The notes beneath the pieces are model-generated. The model did not search any database. It was not told the origin of the DNA and saw nothing but the letters and a program-made list of their open reading frames with translations. A DNA stretch of 64,000 nt, from positions 620,001 through 684,000 of the forward strand of contig NZ_CP146244.1 of the NCBI RefSeq assembly GCF_037039395.1. The letters run 5' to 3'. Below are positions 1 through 8,352 of this stretch, one piece after another. Within the stretch, counting starts at the first letter, position 1. Each line of letters begins with the position of its first letter. The stretch comes from Agrobacterium vitis (GTDB taxonomy: Bacteria > Pseudomonadota > Alphaproteobacteria > Rhizobiales > Rhizobiaceae). Position numbers and translations under genes: made by a program.

Positions 1-1
1 C

Positions 2-304
2 TTCTGGATCGCCATGCAACGGAAGGACGCGAGGTCTCGGAAGAAGCTGGAACAGGCCACGATGATGGAAAACGTCTACGCCGCGCACACCTTGGACAAT
101 GCCGTCAGCATCCTGCAGCTCAATATCGGCTCGGCAACCGCCCATGAGAGCAATCCGTTCCAACGGTTCGTGCGCGATATCCGGGTGGCAATGCTGCATG
201 GGGCGGTCAGGTTGGAGCCAACGGCTGAGATTTTCGGTCGGCGGATGATGGGCCTTGCTCCATTCTCGATGTTTGCAGGTGGATTGCCTGATCGCGCTGC
301 TTAG
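2..304 (+). CDS. Flavin-dependent monooxygenase (acyl-CoA dehydrogenase fold), C-terminal end only
   Basis: The reading frame is already open at the left edge (F-W-I-A-M) and 100 residues are visible, so the gene begins outside the window. The visible part is all-helical and ends with the pattern RDI-x-VAMLHGA, typical of the C-terminal helical domain of class D flavin monooxygenases of the acyl-CoA dehydrogenase superfamily (HpaB/HsaA/DszC-like, Acyl-CoA_dh_2). Such enzymes use reduced flavin to hydroxylate aromatic rings or desulfurise. The downstream extradiol dioxygenase and FAH hydrolase fit a hydroxylase that makes the ring-cleavage substrate. A true acyl-CoA dehydrogenase cannot be excluded from the C-terminus alone. 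Confidence 0.6.
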   Translation, partial: FWIAMQRKDARSRKKLEQATMMENVYAAHTLDNAVSILQLNIGSATAHESNPFQRFVRDIRVAMLHGAVRLEPTAEIFGRRMMGLAPFSMFAGGLPDRAA

Positions 305-376
305 CCCGCGACGGATTTGAGCTGTAGGCGGGCTGTGGAGGCGGCCCGTCGACGGTTAACAAGAGGAGGATTTTTT

Positions 377-1699
377 ATGCAGTCGAATAAGACGCATGCC
401 CCTGCCAATTTTCGGGTAAATAAAGGTTTCGAATACAGTTTTCAGGCTGCCAAGGTGTTGGGCGCGCTATGGGCAATCGTGCTGCTGGTCGTGGCTGTGC
501 CAAGTATCGGTACCGCCGTCGTCAACGCCCGAATGATCACCGATCTCAATATGGATCGAGCGGTCTTCGGCATAGGCTTTGGCCTTTTTGTGATGATGAT
601 GGGTTTTCAGGCCCCAGTCGTCGCGGTGCTGATCCGCAAATTCGGGTATCGGTCAACAGTTGCTTTCGGATGCCTTGTGTTGTGCCTGGGGTCGGTTGCC
701 ATGGCGACTGTCGTGCATAATGGCTGGCAATATGCCGTGGCTTTTGGCCTGTTGGCCGGTTCCGGCGTCTGCATTGCCGGCATGCTGCCAGCCCAGACAA
801 TCGTGACGAGATGGTTTCACGCCCGCCGGGCCCTGGCTGTCTCCATCGTATTTTCAGCAGTCGAAATTGGTGGTTTCTTTTCTCCACCGGCGCTGGAAAG
901 ACTGATGGCGATATCAGGCGATTGGCGCACAGCCTGGTGGCTTATTGCCGGATCGGCGCTCATTGCGATGATAACGGCCTATGTCGCGCTGGATGAGCGG
1001 CGGGTCGAAAATTACATTTCCCGAAATCCTGCTCCATCCTTCGCACGCGAAAACAGCAAGGTTTTCAAGAGTTCGGTTCATTGGACGCTCCGCGAAGCAC
1101 TGGGAACGAAGGCTTACTGGCTTATTCTGACCTATATGAGCATTGCAGGGGTCGCCTGGATCTTCCTGATGGCTCATGGTGTGGTGCATCTGCGTGATGT
1201 CGGCTATTCGCCTGCTGAAGCGGCTAACGCCGTCGCGGTCATTATCGTCGCCTCGTTCATTGGCAACATGACCGCTGGTTTTCTGGGTGATCGCATTTCA
1301 CCATCGCTGATCTCAGCAGCAAGCATGGTATTGATTGTTTTCGGCTTTTGCATGGTGATCAAGCCCGTAGGCTTTACCGGAATCCTGCTCTATGCGCTTC
1401 CTGCCGGCATTGGCTACGGTGCCTCGCAAGTCTGCCTGATGGCACTCCTGGGCAATTATTTTGGCAAGGCATCCTTTTCCGCCATTCTGGGTTCAATGAT
1501 GCCGGTATCGACGCTCTGCGCGGCGATTGGCGCGGGGTCGGCAGGGGCCGTTTTCGATCAAACCGGCACATATCAATGGGTGTTTATCACGATCATCATC
1601 CTGTGCGTGGTCGCGTTCCTTGCCATTCTTGCAGCATCACCACCGCAAAACCGGGGAGACAAGGAGGAGGTCTCCGGGAGTCCAATCGCAGCGGAATAA
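377..1699 (+). CDS. MFS transporter, probable aromatic or organic-acid uptake
   Basis: A 440-residue, twelve-helix major facilitator. The ATG at 377 follows AAGAGGAGGA (360-369) at normal spacing and was preferred to an in-frame start at 317. The loop between helices 2 and 3 carries a motif-A-like segment, LIRKFGYR (about residues 85-92). Overall it resembles OFA/oxalate-formate-antiporter-like and monocarboxylate-type MFS carriers found beside aromatic catabolic genes. It lies 72 bases after the monooxygenase and 26 bases before the porin, so all three may be co-transcribed. It would act in the inner membrane, importing the substrate of the downstream enzymes; the substrate itself is inferred only from context. 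Confidence 0.8.
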   Translation: MQSNKTHAPANFRVNKGFEYSFQAAKVLGALWAIVLLVVAVPSIGTAVVNARMITDLNMDRAVFGIGFGLFVMMMGFQAPVVAVLIRKFGYRSTVAFGCLVLCLGSVAMATVVHNGWQYAVAFGLLAGSGVCIAGMLPAQTIVTRWFHARRALAVSIVFSAVEIGGFFSPPALERLMAISGDWRTAWWLIAGSALIAMITAYVALDERRVENYISRNPAPSFARENSKVFKSSVHWTLREALGTKAYWLILTYMSIAGVAWIFLMAHGVVHLRDVGYSPAEAANAVAVIIVASFIGNMTAGFLGDRISPSLISAASMVLIVFGFCMVIKPVGFTGILLYALPAGIGYGASQVCLMALLGNYFGKASFSAILGSMMPVSTLCAAIGAGSAGAVFDQTGTYQWVFITIIILCVVAFLAILAASPPQNRGDKEEVSGSPIAAE

Positions 1700-1725
1700 C
1701 GAATGATAAAAATGGGAGGGTGATA

Positions 1726-3108
1726 ATGCGAACTTTAAATCTGCTGGCAGTGCCTTTGCTGCTCGTATCCCTGATGCCGGCCGCAGCAGCCGATACAGCG
1801 GAACCGCCGTCAAGCGATACGCCACCTGGCGAGGGAGCCATGCCCGGTCCGGTCTATTCCGGCCCCTTGGCCAGCGTGGGGAGAACTCTGCATGACAATG
1901 GTATCGACCTTCAACTCGATTTTGTCGATTTCTATCAGAATGCCCCCTCCTTTGGGGCGGCAGGTGGCTCATCGGCCAATTACGGGATGTTTATTTTAGG
2001 TGTTACCGGCAATCTGACGCCTGATCTTCGGGTCAATCTGGTCGAGACCATCAACGCCCCGAGCTACAATGTCGACAACTACCTGTTTGACATGTCGAAT
2101 GCCTTTTTTCCTGTCCCGATCGTCAATTCGGATACCGATCTGACCCGTTTGACCGTCGAGGCCGACCTTTTCAACGATCGGATGACCGTTGAAGCGGGGC
2201 GCATGGGCCTCAACCGCGACTTCATGAAAAAAGGCTTCTGCGGTGGCATTGGCTGTATCCCCTCAACGCCGGCAATTACGCTGAATATTCCAGGCGAAGC
2301 CCTGTCCGTTTGGGGCGGGAGAGTGGCCTATCGGCTGGATCAAACAACCGCGCTGGGATTGGGAGTCATCGAGGACAATTCTGACAATTGGCAGAATGGT
2401 GATGGATGGGATTGGGGAACCGGCGATGCCAAAGGCTATATCTCCGTTGCCAATATCAGCCATGAAGAAACCTTCATGCACAATTCCAATCCTTTGAAAT
2501 ACGAGGTCGGCGCCTATTACCGTTCCACCTCGTATGACGATGCGCTTTACAATAGCGGATGGGGCAATCCGACCTTCGGGGCCAATACCAGGATTGTCAA
2601 TCACGACGGCGGAACGAGTGGCGTTTACGGTCAGGTTCGCAAGGTGGTGTGGAGTGCGCCATCCGCAGGCCCGATTCCTGAAAACCTGGCTGTCTATGGT
2701 GGCCTTTTCCATACATTCGGCGATGGGCAGGCTTATCCCTGGGAGGCCTATGCCGGTGTCGAGTATTCCGGGTTCTGGAAGCAAAATCCGCTCGCAACGG
2801 TCGGGGCCTCCGTTCACTACATCCGCTTGAGTGAAGAGCGCGCGCAGTATGAACAGAATGCCCGGCGGTTCTTTTCGGGCGTCAACCAGAAACAGCCGCA
2901 GGACACGTTCATGGTCGACGTGCATGCAAGTACAGGCTTTTTCGGCAACGGAATTCTCGATATCGGCGCTGCCTATATCATCAATCCAAACAACTCCATT
3001 CTGGCTGATTACTCAACCGGAAGAGAAAAGAACGGTGTCGTCATTTACGCGGCATTGGCTTTCGACCTGGGCGGCAGCCTCGGTCTTTCCCCCCGCAAGG
3101 GTCCCTGA
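1726..3108 (+). CDS. OprB-family outer-membrane porin
   Basis: A 460-residue protein starting at ATG 1726, preceded by GGGAGGG at 1714-1720. An in-frame start far upstream (1348) overlaps the MFS gene and was rejected. A signal peptide (cleavage near AAA-A-DTA, residues 18-23) is followed by an alternating beta-strand pattern and repeated aromatic girdle residues. Segments such as VWGGRVAYRL, YEVGAYYR and a terminal VVIYAALAFDL are characteristic of carbohydrate-selective porins (OprB, PF04966). OprB homologues in alphaproteobacteria also serve aromatic acids. Here it probably gives outer-membrane entry for the substrate of the cluster, paired with the MFS carrier just upstream. Confidence 0.8.
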   Translation: MRTLNLLAVPLLLVSLMPAAAADTAEPPSSDTPPGEGAMPGPVYSGPLASVGRTLHDNGIDLQLDFVDFYQNAPSFGAAGGSSANYGMFILGVTGNLTPDLRVNLVETINAPSYNVDNYLFDMSNAFFPVPIVNSDTDLTRLTVEADLFNDRMTVEAGRMGLNRDFMKKGFCGGIGCIPSTPAITLNIPGEALSVWGGRVAYRLDQTTALGLGVIEDNSDNWQNGDGWDWGTGDAKGYISVANISHEETFMHNSNPLKYEVGAYYRSTSYDDALYNSGWGNPTFGANTRIVNHDGGTSGVYGQVRKVVWSAPSAGPIPENLAVYGGLFHTFGDGQAYPWEAYAGVEYSGFWKQNPLATVGASVHYIRLSEERAQYEQNARRFFSGVNQKQPQDTFMVDVHASTGFFGNGILDIGAAYIINPNNSILADYSTGREKNGVVIYAALAFDLGGSLGLSPRKGP

Positions 3109-3170
3109 GCCTGGTTCGATCTGAACCGGCGGTACTTTCACAATCACTTTATCGACAGGAGATCGACGTC

Positions 3171-3590
3171 ATGCACGACACGAAGACCCATGACCATGCG
3201 AAACTTGAACGCCACAAGCATCTGGTCCGGGAGTTTTACCGCCGGGTGTTCGATGGCCAGAACCCGGCAGCCGTCAAGGATTTCGTCACAGAGGATTATA
3301 AGCAGCACAGCCGCCATATTCCGACCGGGCGCGAAGGCTTGGAACGGTTTGTGCAATCGGTATTTCCAAACGGACCAGTTCCCGAGCCAGCCGAGATGCG
3401 CATCCCTCCCGCCTTCATGGTGGCGGAAGGCGACATGGTCGTGGTCGCCGCCTATCTGCCGCAGCCTGACCCCGACAAGCCGGGCGAAACCTACGACTAC
3501 TTCGTTTTCGATGCCTATCGGCTTCGAGACGAGCGTCTGGCGGAGCATTGGAGCGGCGTGAACAAGATCGCGCCCCCAAAACAGCCCTGA
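3171..3590 (+). CDS. SnoaL-like / NTF2-fold protein
   Basis: A 139-residue protein with a good ribosome site (CAGGAGATC before ATG 3171). The pattern LVREFYRRVFDGQNPAAVKDF, then EDYKQHS, then GREGLERFV and a late HWSGVNKI is the usual outline of the SnoaL-like polyketide cyclase / NTF2 superfamily, small cone-shaped folds used as isomerases, hydratases or ligand binders. Members recur in aromatic and ring-opening pathways. No catalytic assignment is possible from sequence alone. It sits within the catabolic run, 62 bases after the porin and 72 bases before the glutathione transferase. Confidence 0.75.
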   Translation: MHDTKTHDHAKLERHKHLVREFYRRVFDGQNPAAVKDFVTEDYKQHSRHIPTGREGLERFVQSVFPNGPVPEPAEMRIPPAFMVAEGDMVVVAAYLPQPDPDKPGETYDYFVFDAYRLRDERLAEHWSGVNKIAPPKQP

Positions 3591-3662
3591 CGGCACAACG
3601 GTATGCTGTCATTGCAGGCAGCATACCGGCAACCATCGATCACCATTCATCAGGATTACAGC

Positions 3663-4253
3663 ATGCAACTCTACCATACGCCCGGCACCTGCTCCACCGC
3701 ATCCCGCATCGTTCTGCAGGAGGCCGGTATCGCCGCCTCGTCCATCCCGGTCAATCTCAGGGAGAAAACCCTTCCCGATGGAACGAGCTATCTTCAGGTG
3801 AACCCGAAGGGCCAGGTTCCGGCTCTTGTACTCGATGATGGCGACGTGCTGACGGAAGGCGCGATCATCTTGCAATATCTGGCCGATCAGGCCCCGGAAA
3901 GCGGTCTTTTGCCACCGCCCGGCGATCTTGCCCGCTACCGCGTGCTGGAATGGACCAATTACGTGGCAACCGAATTGCACAAGACCTTCACCCCCCTGAT
4001 GCGGCCGAATACGCCACCGGACTTTGCCGAAATCACCAAAACGGCGTTGTTGCCGCGGGTTTTCGGCACTCTCGATCGCCGTCTGGGGCTAAGCGATTAT
4101 CTCGCCGGGGCAACATTTTCGATCGCGGATGCCTATGCGTTCGTCATTCTCGGATGGGCAAAGCTACAGGCCATCGATCTGGCCGCCTGGCCAAACATCC
4201 AGGCCTATCTCAAGCGGATTGAGAGCCGTCCTTCCGTCCAATCGCTACAGTAA
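3663..4253 (+). CDS. Glutathione S-transferase (beta-class-like)
   Basis: A 196-residue protein. ATG 3663 gives the expected N-terminus MQLYHTPGTCSTASRI, with the thiol/hydroxyl pair C10-S11 at the usual beta-class active site; a longer in-frame start at 3603 adds unrelated residues. The thioredoxin-like half has VPAL and the DVLTEGAIILQYLAD glutathione-binding helix. The C-terminal helical half has the FSIADAYAFV capping motif. In an aromatic pathway such enzymes either isomerise cis-trans ring-cleavage products (maleylpyruvate-isomerase type), remove halides or cleave ethers. Which applies here is unknown. The next gene starts 13 bases after the stop. Confidence 0.88.
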   Translation: MQLYHTPGTCSTASRIVLQEAGIAASSIPVNLREKTLPDGTSYLQVNPKGQVPALVLDDGDVLTEGAIILQYLADQAPESGLLPPPGDLARYRVLEWTNYVATELHKTFTPLMRPNTPPDFAEITKTALLPRVFGTLDRRLGLSDYLAGATFSIADAYAFVILGWAKLQAIDLAAWPNIQAYLKRIESRPSVQSLQ

Positions 4254-4265
4254 GTGGAGAAAGCC

Positions 4266-5165
4266 ATGACCTATCTTATCAGACAAATGGGCCACGTGAT
4301 CATCTCCTCGCCGGATCCCCTGGGCGCGGCAAAGGATCTTTGCGATGTCGTTGGCTTGAGAATCACGGAAGTCGACGGCGAGACCGTCTATCTTTCGAGC
4401 AACGACCGCCACCACGAAGTCACCTATATCAAGGGCGACGGAAAGGCCGTTGCCTGCGGGCTGGAGGCTGTCAGTGCGGAAGCGGTAGACGAGGTCTATC
4501 GCCGTGCAAAATCCGATGGACTGGAGATATTGTCGGACAGGCCCCTGGGCAAACATTATGACCGCGCCGTTCGTCTGGTTGCGCCCGGCGGCACGATCTT
4601 CGAAGTCCATACGCCGATCGCTCGCGACCAGCCCCGTCAATACAGCTATTCGACACCGGGCGCCCGTCCGCGCCGGATCGAGCACATCAATTCCTTCGCA
4701 CCTGACACAGCGGCCTACGGAGATTTCTGCGTCAAAGTTCTGGGTTTGAAGCTGTCGGATATGACCGAAGACGGTGCCTTGCGTTGGTACCGTGCTGAAG
4801 ATGGCTACCATCACACCATCGCCATGGGGCCGGGCGAAAGCGGATTGCATCACTATGCCTTCGACTTGCATTCGCTTCAGGATCTTCAGACGATCGCCGA
4901 CAATCTTGCCGGCAAGGAGCGCGCTTTGGTCTGGGGTCCGGGCCGTCACGGGGCGGGCGGCAATGTCTTCACCTATTATGCCGATCCGCACGGATGCCTG
5001 GTCGAGAACTCCATCGAACTCGATCGCATCGACAATGATGCAACCTATGAACCGCGCAGCTGGGACATTTCGGAGGGGTTGGCGGGGCGCTGGCTCAATC
5101 TCTGGGGCACGCCACCCACTCCGTCGTTCCTGTGCCCGGGCATCGCTTTCGATCCGACTGTCTAG
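4266..5165 (+). CDS. Extradiol ring-cleavage dioxygenase (type I, VOC fold)
   Basis: A 299-residue two-module vicinal-oxygen-chelate protein of the catechol 2,3-dioxygenase type, the size of the family. The C-terminal module has the metal triad in the expected places: H140 (RIEHI), a histidine of LHHYAF (195/196) and E247 (GCLVEN). The segment from H228 to E247, ending YYADPHGCLVE, nearly matches the extradiol signature. ATG 4266 follows GGAGA at proper spacing; a GTG at 4254 also lies in frame but abuts the preceding stop. It would open a catechol-like ring beside a hydroxyl group, using Fe(II) and O2. The position between a hydroxylase and an FAH hydrolase supports meta cleavage. Confidence 0.88.
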   Translation: MTYLIRQMGHVIISSPDPLGAAKDLCDVVGLRITEVDGETVYLSSNDRHHEVTYIKGDGKAVACGLEAVSAEAVDEVYRRAKSDGLEILSDRPLGKHYDRAVRLVAPGGTIFEVHTPIARDQPRQYSYSTPGARPRRIEHINSFAPDTAAYGDFCVKVLGLKLSDMTEDGALRWYRAEDGYHHTIAMGPGESGLHHYAFDLHSLQDLQTIADNLAGKERALVWGPGRHGAGGNVFTYYADPHGCLVENSIELDRIDNDATYEPRSWDISEGLAGRWLNLWGTPPTPSFLCPGIAFDPTV

Positions 5166-5271
5166 AGCCTGTCAGGCTAGAATTTGTCAGGCGAGGATGC
5201 GTGTGCATCTTCGAGACTTCGTATTCATCAGCCATGCCAGCATGTCTGGCTGGCTGGGAGAGGTTTTAAAA
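5166..5271 (+). other. Short intergenic gap with small palindrome
   Basis: Immediately after the dioxygenase stop there is a perfect short inverted repeat AGCCTG-T-CAGGCT (5166-5178). It is followed by a second CAGG-containing stretch but no T-run. A purine-rich GGGAGAG at 5257-5263 then serves the next gene. The palindrome may be a weak hairpin inside the transcript; no independent promoter is evident. Confidence 0.4.
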
Positions 5272-6162
5272 ATGAGTTTTACGATAAATCCCGCATTCCG
5301 TTATCGAATGCCGATGTCCTTCGGGCCAGCTCCTGGACCGCGCCAAAAGCCCGGCGGTGGCATGTGGGCGGTCGAAGAGACCGGCCGGATGAACGCCGAG
5401 TGGATGGCCGTTACCTACAGAACTTTGCCCGAAAAGCTTGAGGCACTGCTTCCGCCGGGCATGGAACTGCGCGGCGAACCCTTGGTGACGGTGTCCTGCG
5501 CCTGGTTCAAGAATCTCTACTGGCTTGCGGGTCGTGGTTACGGGATTGTCGTGGTGGATTTTCCAGTCACCTACCGTGGCAAGACCGAGACGCTTGAAGG
5601 CACCTTCTGCCCCGTCTTGTGGGAAGGTGCGCCTGACGCCATCATGACCGGGCGCGATGAGCTTGGCTTTCCCAAGATGTTTGCCGATATTCCGGAAATC
5701 GAGCACGATAAGGCAGAAGGCACAGCTGCTTGCTCTGCCTCCTGGATGGGCTTCAAATTCTTCGATATCTCGCTGACCGACCTGGTCGAGGCTGGCAATG
5801 AGCCAGCACTTCCCGGAGCGGATAATGGTCCGTCGATGTATTACAAATATGTGCCCCGCACCAGTCCCGGCGGACGTGAGGGGGCCGATATTGCTTATGT
5901 GACCACCGCAGCAGCACCGCCCGAGACTGGCGGCAGGGTCGGCAATATCAATTTCGATGGCTTTGATTTCAAACGCTGGACGGCAAAAGGCAGCGTGGCG
6001 TGGCACCGGGCGACATTCGAGCAATTGCCGCTCAGCGCCCATGTCGTCAATGGAATGGCCGATCTGGACATTCTTGAAATCACGAAAGTGCAGATGGTGG
6101 CCTTTTCAGGCCCCGGTATTGCGGTTTCAGTCAACTCCATGCGTGCGGTCGAACCGTCTTAG
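5272..6162 (+). CDS. Acetoacetate-decarboxylase-family protein
   Basis: A 296-residue member of the acetoacetate decarboxylase superfamily (PF06314). The Schiff-base lysine is recognisable as K135 in GFPK, preceded by R128 and E130 in the family pattern R-x-E-x-GFPK; YWLAGRGYGI and TFCPVLWEGAPDA are further family blocks. ATG 5272 was preferred to ATG 5242 because GGGAGAG lies at the right distance. In family members the lysine forms an imine with a keto acid and drives decarboxylation, hydration or aldol chemistry. Here it may process a keto-acid product of ring cleavage. The FAH-family gene follows after 15 bases. Confidence 0.85.
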   Translation: MSFTINPAFRYRMPMSFGPAPGPRQKPGGGMWAVEETGRMNAEWMAVTYRTLPEKLEALLPPGMELRGEPLVTVSCAWFKNLYWLAGRGYGIVVVDFPVTYRGKTETLEGTFCPVLWEGAPDAIMTGRDELGFPKMFADIPEIEHDKAEGTAACSASWMGFKFFDISLTDLVEAGNEPALPGADNGPSMYYKYVPRTSPGGREGADIAYVTTAAAPPETGGRVGNINFDGFDFKRWTAKGSVAWHRATFEQLPLSAHVVNGMADLDILEITKVQMVAFSGPGIAVSVNSMRAVEPS

Positions 6163-6177
6163 ATAGGGAATATTTTT

Positions 6178-7029
6178 ATGAAATTGGCAAGATTCACAAT
6201 CGATGGCGTGACCCGTCTGGGCAAGGTCGACAATCAGCGGATCGTTGATCTGACCGCCGTTGTTCCAGAGTATGGCCATTCGATGCGCCTGCTGTTGGAA
6301 GCCTATCCGACATTGCGGCCAGCGCTGGAGGCGGCCACCGAGCCGTCTTACCTGCTTGCGGATGTGCGGCTGGAAGCGCCGATCGCCGATCCACAGAAAT
6401 TCCTGGCCATCGGCATGAATTATCAGGCCCATGCCGAAGAAGCGGCGGCTGCGGGGATCAAGACCCCTGAAAGCCAATTGTGGTTCAACAAACAGGTCAG
6501 TTGCATAAACGGACCTTACGGTGACATCGTCGTGCCTGCCGTTTCAAAGATGGTGGATTACGAGGCCGAACTCGGTTTCGTTATCGGCAAACGCTGCCGC
6601 CATGTGAGCCGTGAAGATGCCCGGAGCGTGATCGCCGGTTATCTTGTTGCAAACGATGTGACTGCCCGCGATTGGCAATTCCGTTCGCCCACCTACACAT
6701 TGGGCAAATCATTCGACACCCATGGCCCCATCGGCCCCTGGATCACCACGGATGACGAGATAGCCGATCCGCATGACCTCACGTTGACCTTGTCGTTGAA
6801 TGGAGAGGAGCGTCAGCGCTCATCGACCGGCGACATGATTTACCACATCTATGACCAGATCGCCTATTTATCGACGGTCATGACTTTGGAGCCTGGCGAC
6901 GTCATTATCACAGGGACACCATCAAACGTCGGAATTGCGACGCAGACATTTCTGAAAGCCGGTGACGTCGTCCGCGTCGAGGTGCAGGGCTTAGGGAGCA
7001 TTGAAAACCGCTGCGTTGCGGAAAACTAG
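6178..7029 (+). CDS. FAH-family hydrolase (2-hydroxyhepta-2,4-diene-1,7-dioate isomerase type)
   Basis: A 283-residue fumarylacetoacetate-hydrolase-fold enzyme. The metal ligands E129 and E131 (VDYEAELGF) and D160 (VANDVTARDWQ) are present, as are the late GDVIITGTPSNVG and the MNYQAHAEE segment. The family hydrolyses, isomerises or decarboxylates dienoate products of aromatic ring cleavage. It is the last gene of the plus-strand catabolic run and is followed by a hairpin-rich leader or terminator region, so it probably closes the transcription unit. Confidence 0.9.
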   Translation: MKLARFTIDGVTRLGKVDNQRIVDLTAVVPEYGHSMRLLLEAYPTLRPALEAATEPSYLLADVRLEAPIADPQKFLAIGMNYQAHAEEAAAAGIKTPESQLWFNKQVSCINGPYGDIVVPAVSKMVDYEAELGFVIGKRCRHVSREDARSVIAGYLVANDVTARDWQFRSPTYTLGKSFDTHGPIGPWITTDDEIADPHDLTLTLSLNGEERQRSSTGDMIYHIYDQIAYLSTVMTLEPGDVIITGTPSNVGIATQTFLKAGDVVRVEVQGLGSIENRCVAEN

Positions 7030-7107
7030 GACCGTCTGGTTTAATCTCAACCACAGCCTCCTACATTATACGAAGGGACATTAAAGATGGCCTTTCGTAT
7101 TCGTTTT

Positions 7108-7188
7108 GCAAATATCTCAAGCCTCTGCCGCATCTGAGATATTCGCAATGCCTTCTTCAAGGCGAGAATGCGTTGGCATTTTTGTTTT
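7108..7188 (+). terminator. Inverted repeat plus alternative hairpins ending in T-rich tract
   Basis: Two structures follow each other. First, GCAAATATCTCA (7108-7119) pairs with TGAGATATTCGC (7135-7146) with one mismatch. Second, a tight GCCTT-CTTC-AAGGC hairpin (7150-7163) competes with a longer pairing of AATGCC (7147-7152) with GGCATT (7175-7180), which leads into TTTTTGTTTT (7179-7188). The second pair has the form of an intrinsic terminator with an anti-terminator. It could end the upstream catabolic transcript or act as an attenuator leader for the dehydrogenase gene that starts 17 bases later. Confidence 0.45.
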
Positions 7189-7204
7189 GATAGAGGGAGG
7201 AGAC

Positions 7205-8335
7205 ATGAAGTTTCTATCTGTGATGGTTGTCTGGGCTGTATGGATCACCTCGGCTCACGCACAAAGCATCAATGCCGGCAATCATCCTGTCTCCTCCACC
7301 AAGCCCTTCACTGCTAAAGAAGTCGCACGCTTCGACACTCCCTGGGCGCTCGCCTTTCTGCCTGACGGTCGAATGCTGGTGACGGAAAAGCCGGGCCTGA
7401 TCTTTCTCGTCCTCCAAAACGGACGGAAAACGCCGGTTGCCAATGTCCCCGCCGTGGCCGCCGAAGGTCAGAACGGTCTTCTCGACATCGCCGTTTCCCC
7501 GAACTTTGAAAGGAACCGCGAGGTCTATTTTACCTATTCGGAACCGGGAGCGTCCGGCAGCCGTCTTGTTCTGTCCCGCGCGCAACTGGCTGCATCCGGC
7601 ACAAGTGCCTCGCTGGAAGACATGAAGGTGATCTGGCGCCAGACGCCAGCTGGAGGTGGCGGGCAATCCGGAGGCATCATCGCTTTCGATCCAGATGGCA
7701 CGCATCTTTATCTGACGGTTGGTGACCGGATGCGCCCGGATACGGCACAGGACCCCGACCAGGCGCGGGGCAAACTTCTGCGGCTCAATCTGGATGGCTC
7801 GACGCCTGCGGATAATCCCCATGCGGATCAAGGCGGCGTGAAAGCCCAAACCTTCACGACCGGCCATCGTAATCCCTATGGTCTTGCCTTTGGGCTTGAT
7901 GGAAAACTATGGCTGCATGAAATGGGGCCGCGCGGTGGCGACGAACTCAATCTGATAAAAGCCAATGGCAATTATGGCTGGCCGCTGGTGTCGAATGGCG
8001 ATAATTACCGCGGCACACGGATACCGCGTCACTCCACCAGGCCGGAGTTTATTGCCCCGGCTCTTTACTGGAACCCGGTGATCGCTCCGGCTGGCCTTGC
8101 GATCTATGACGGTCCAATGTTTCCGCAATGGCGCGGCTCGGCGCTGATTGGTGGCCTAGCATCCATGGCTTTGGTCAGGGTGACATTCGACGGTCAAGGT
8201 GGAGCGGAAGAGGCGGATCGCTTCGATATGGAAGCGCGCATCCGCGATGTCGCGGTTGCGCCTGATGGGGCGGTATGGGTTATCGAAGACGATAGTGAGG
8301 GGCGTCTATTGCGTCTGACGCCCGTCAAAGGGTGA
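7205..8335 (+). CDS. PQQ-dependent soluble aldose sugar dehydrogenase, secreted
   Basis: A 376-residue protein with a signal peptide (cleavage after AHA, residue 19), hence periplasmic. It belongs to the six-bladed glucose/sorbosone dehydrogenase family (GSDH, YliI/Asd-like). DTPWALAFLPDGRMLVTEKPG, GLLDIAVSPNF, TGHRNPYGLAF (near residue 219) and LWLHEMGPRGGDELN are family blocks. ATG 7205 follows GAGGGAGGAGAC, a strong ribosome site; in-frame starts back to 7106 would overlap the hairpin region. The enzyme would oxidise aldose sugars to lactones and pass electrons to the respiratory chain. It is convergent with the GH130 gene, 17 bases away. Confidence 0.88.
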   Translation: MKFLSVMVVWAVWITSAHAQSINAGNHPVSSTKPFTAKEVARFDTPWALAFLPDGRMLVTEKPGLIFLVLQNGRKTPVANVPAVAAEGQNGLLDIAVSPNFERNREVYFTYSEPGASGSRLVLSRAQLAASGTSASLEDMKVIWRQTPAGGGGQSGGIIAFDPDGTHLYLTVGDRMRPDTAQDPDQARGKLLRLNLDGSTPADNPHADQGGVKAQTFTTGHRNPYGLAFGLDGKLWLHEMGPRGGDELNLIKANGNYGWPLVSNGDNYRGTRIPRHSTRPEFIAPALYWNPVIAPAGLAIYDGPMFPQWRGSALIGGLASMALVRVTFDGQGGAEEADRFDMEARIRDVAVAPDGAVWVIEDDSEGRLLRLTPVKG

Positions 8336-8352
8336 GAATTGTTGGGTGATCG

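Noticed and set aside
4266..5165. Glyoxalase I or fosfomycin-resistance protein as the identity of the VOC gene
   Set aside because: The length of two modules, the H-H-E metal set in the second module and the near match to the extradiol signature favour a ring-cleavage dioxygenase.
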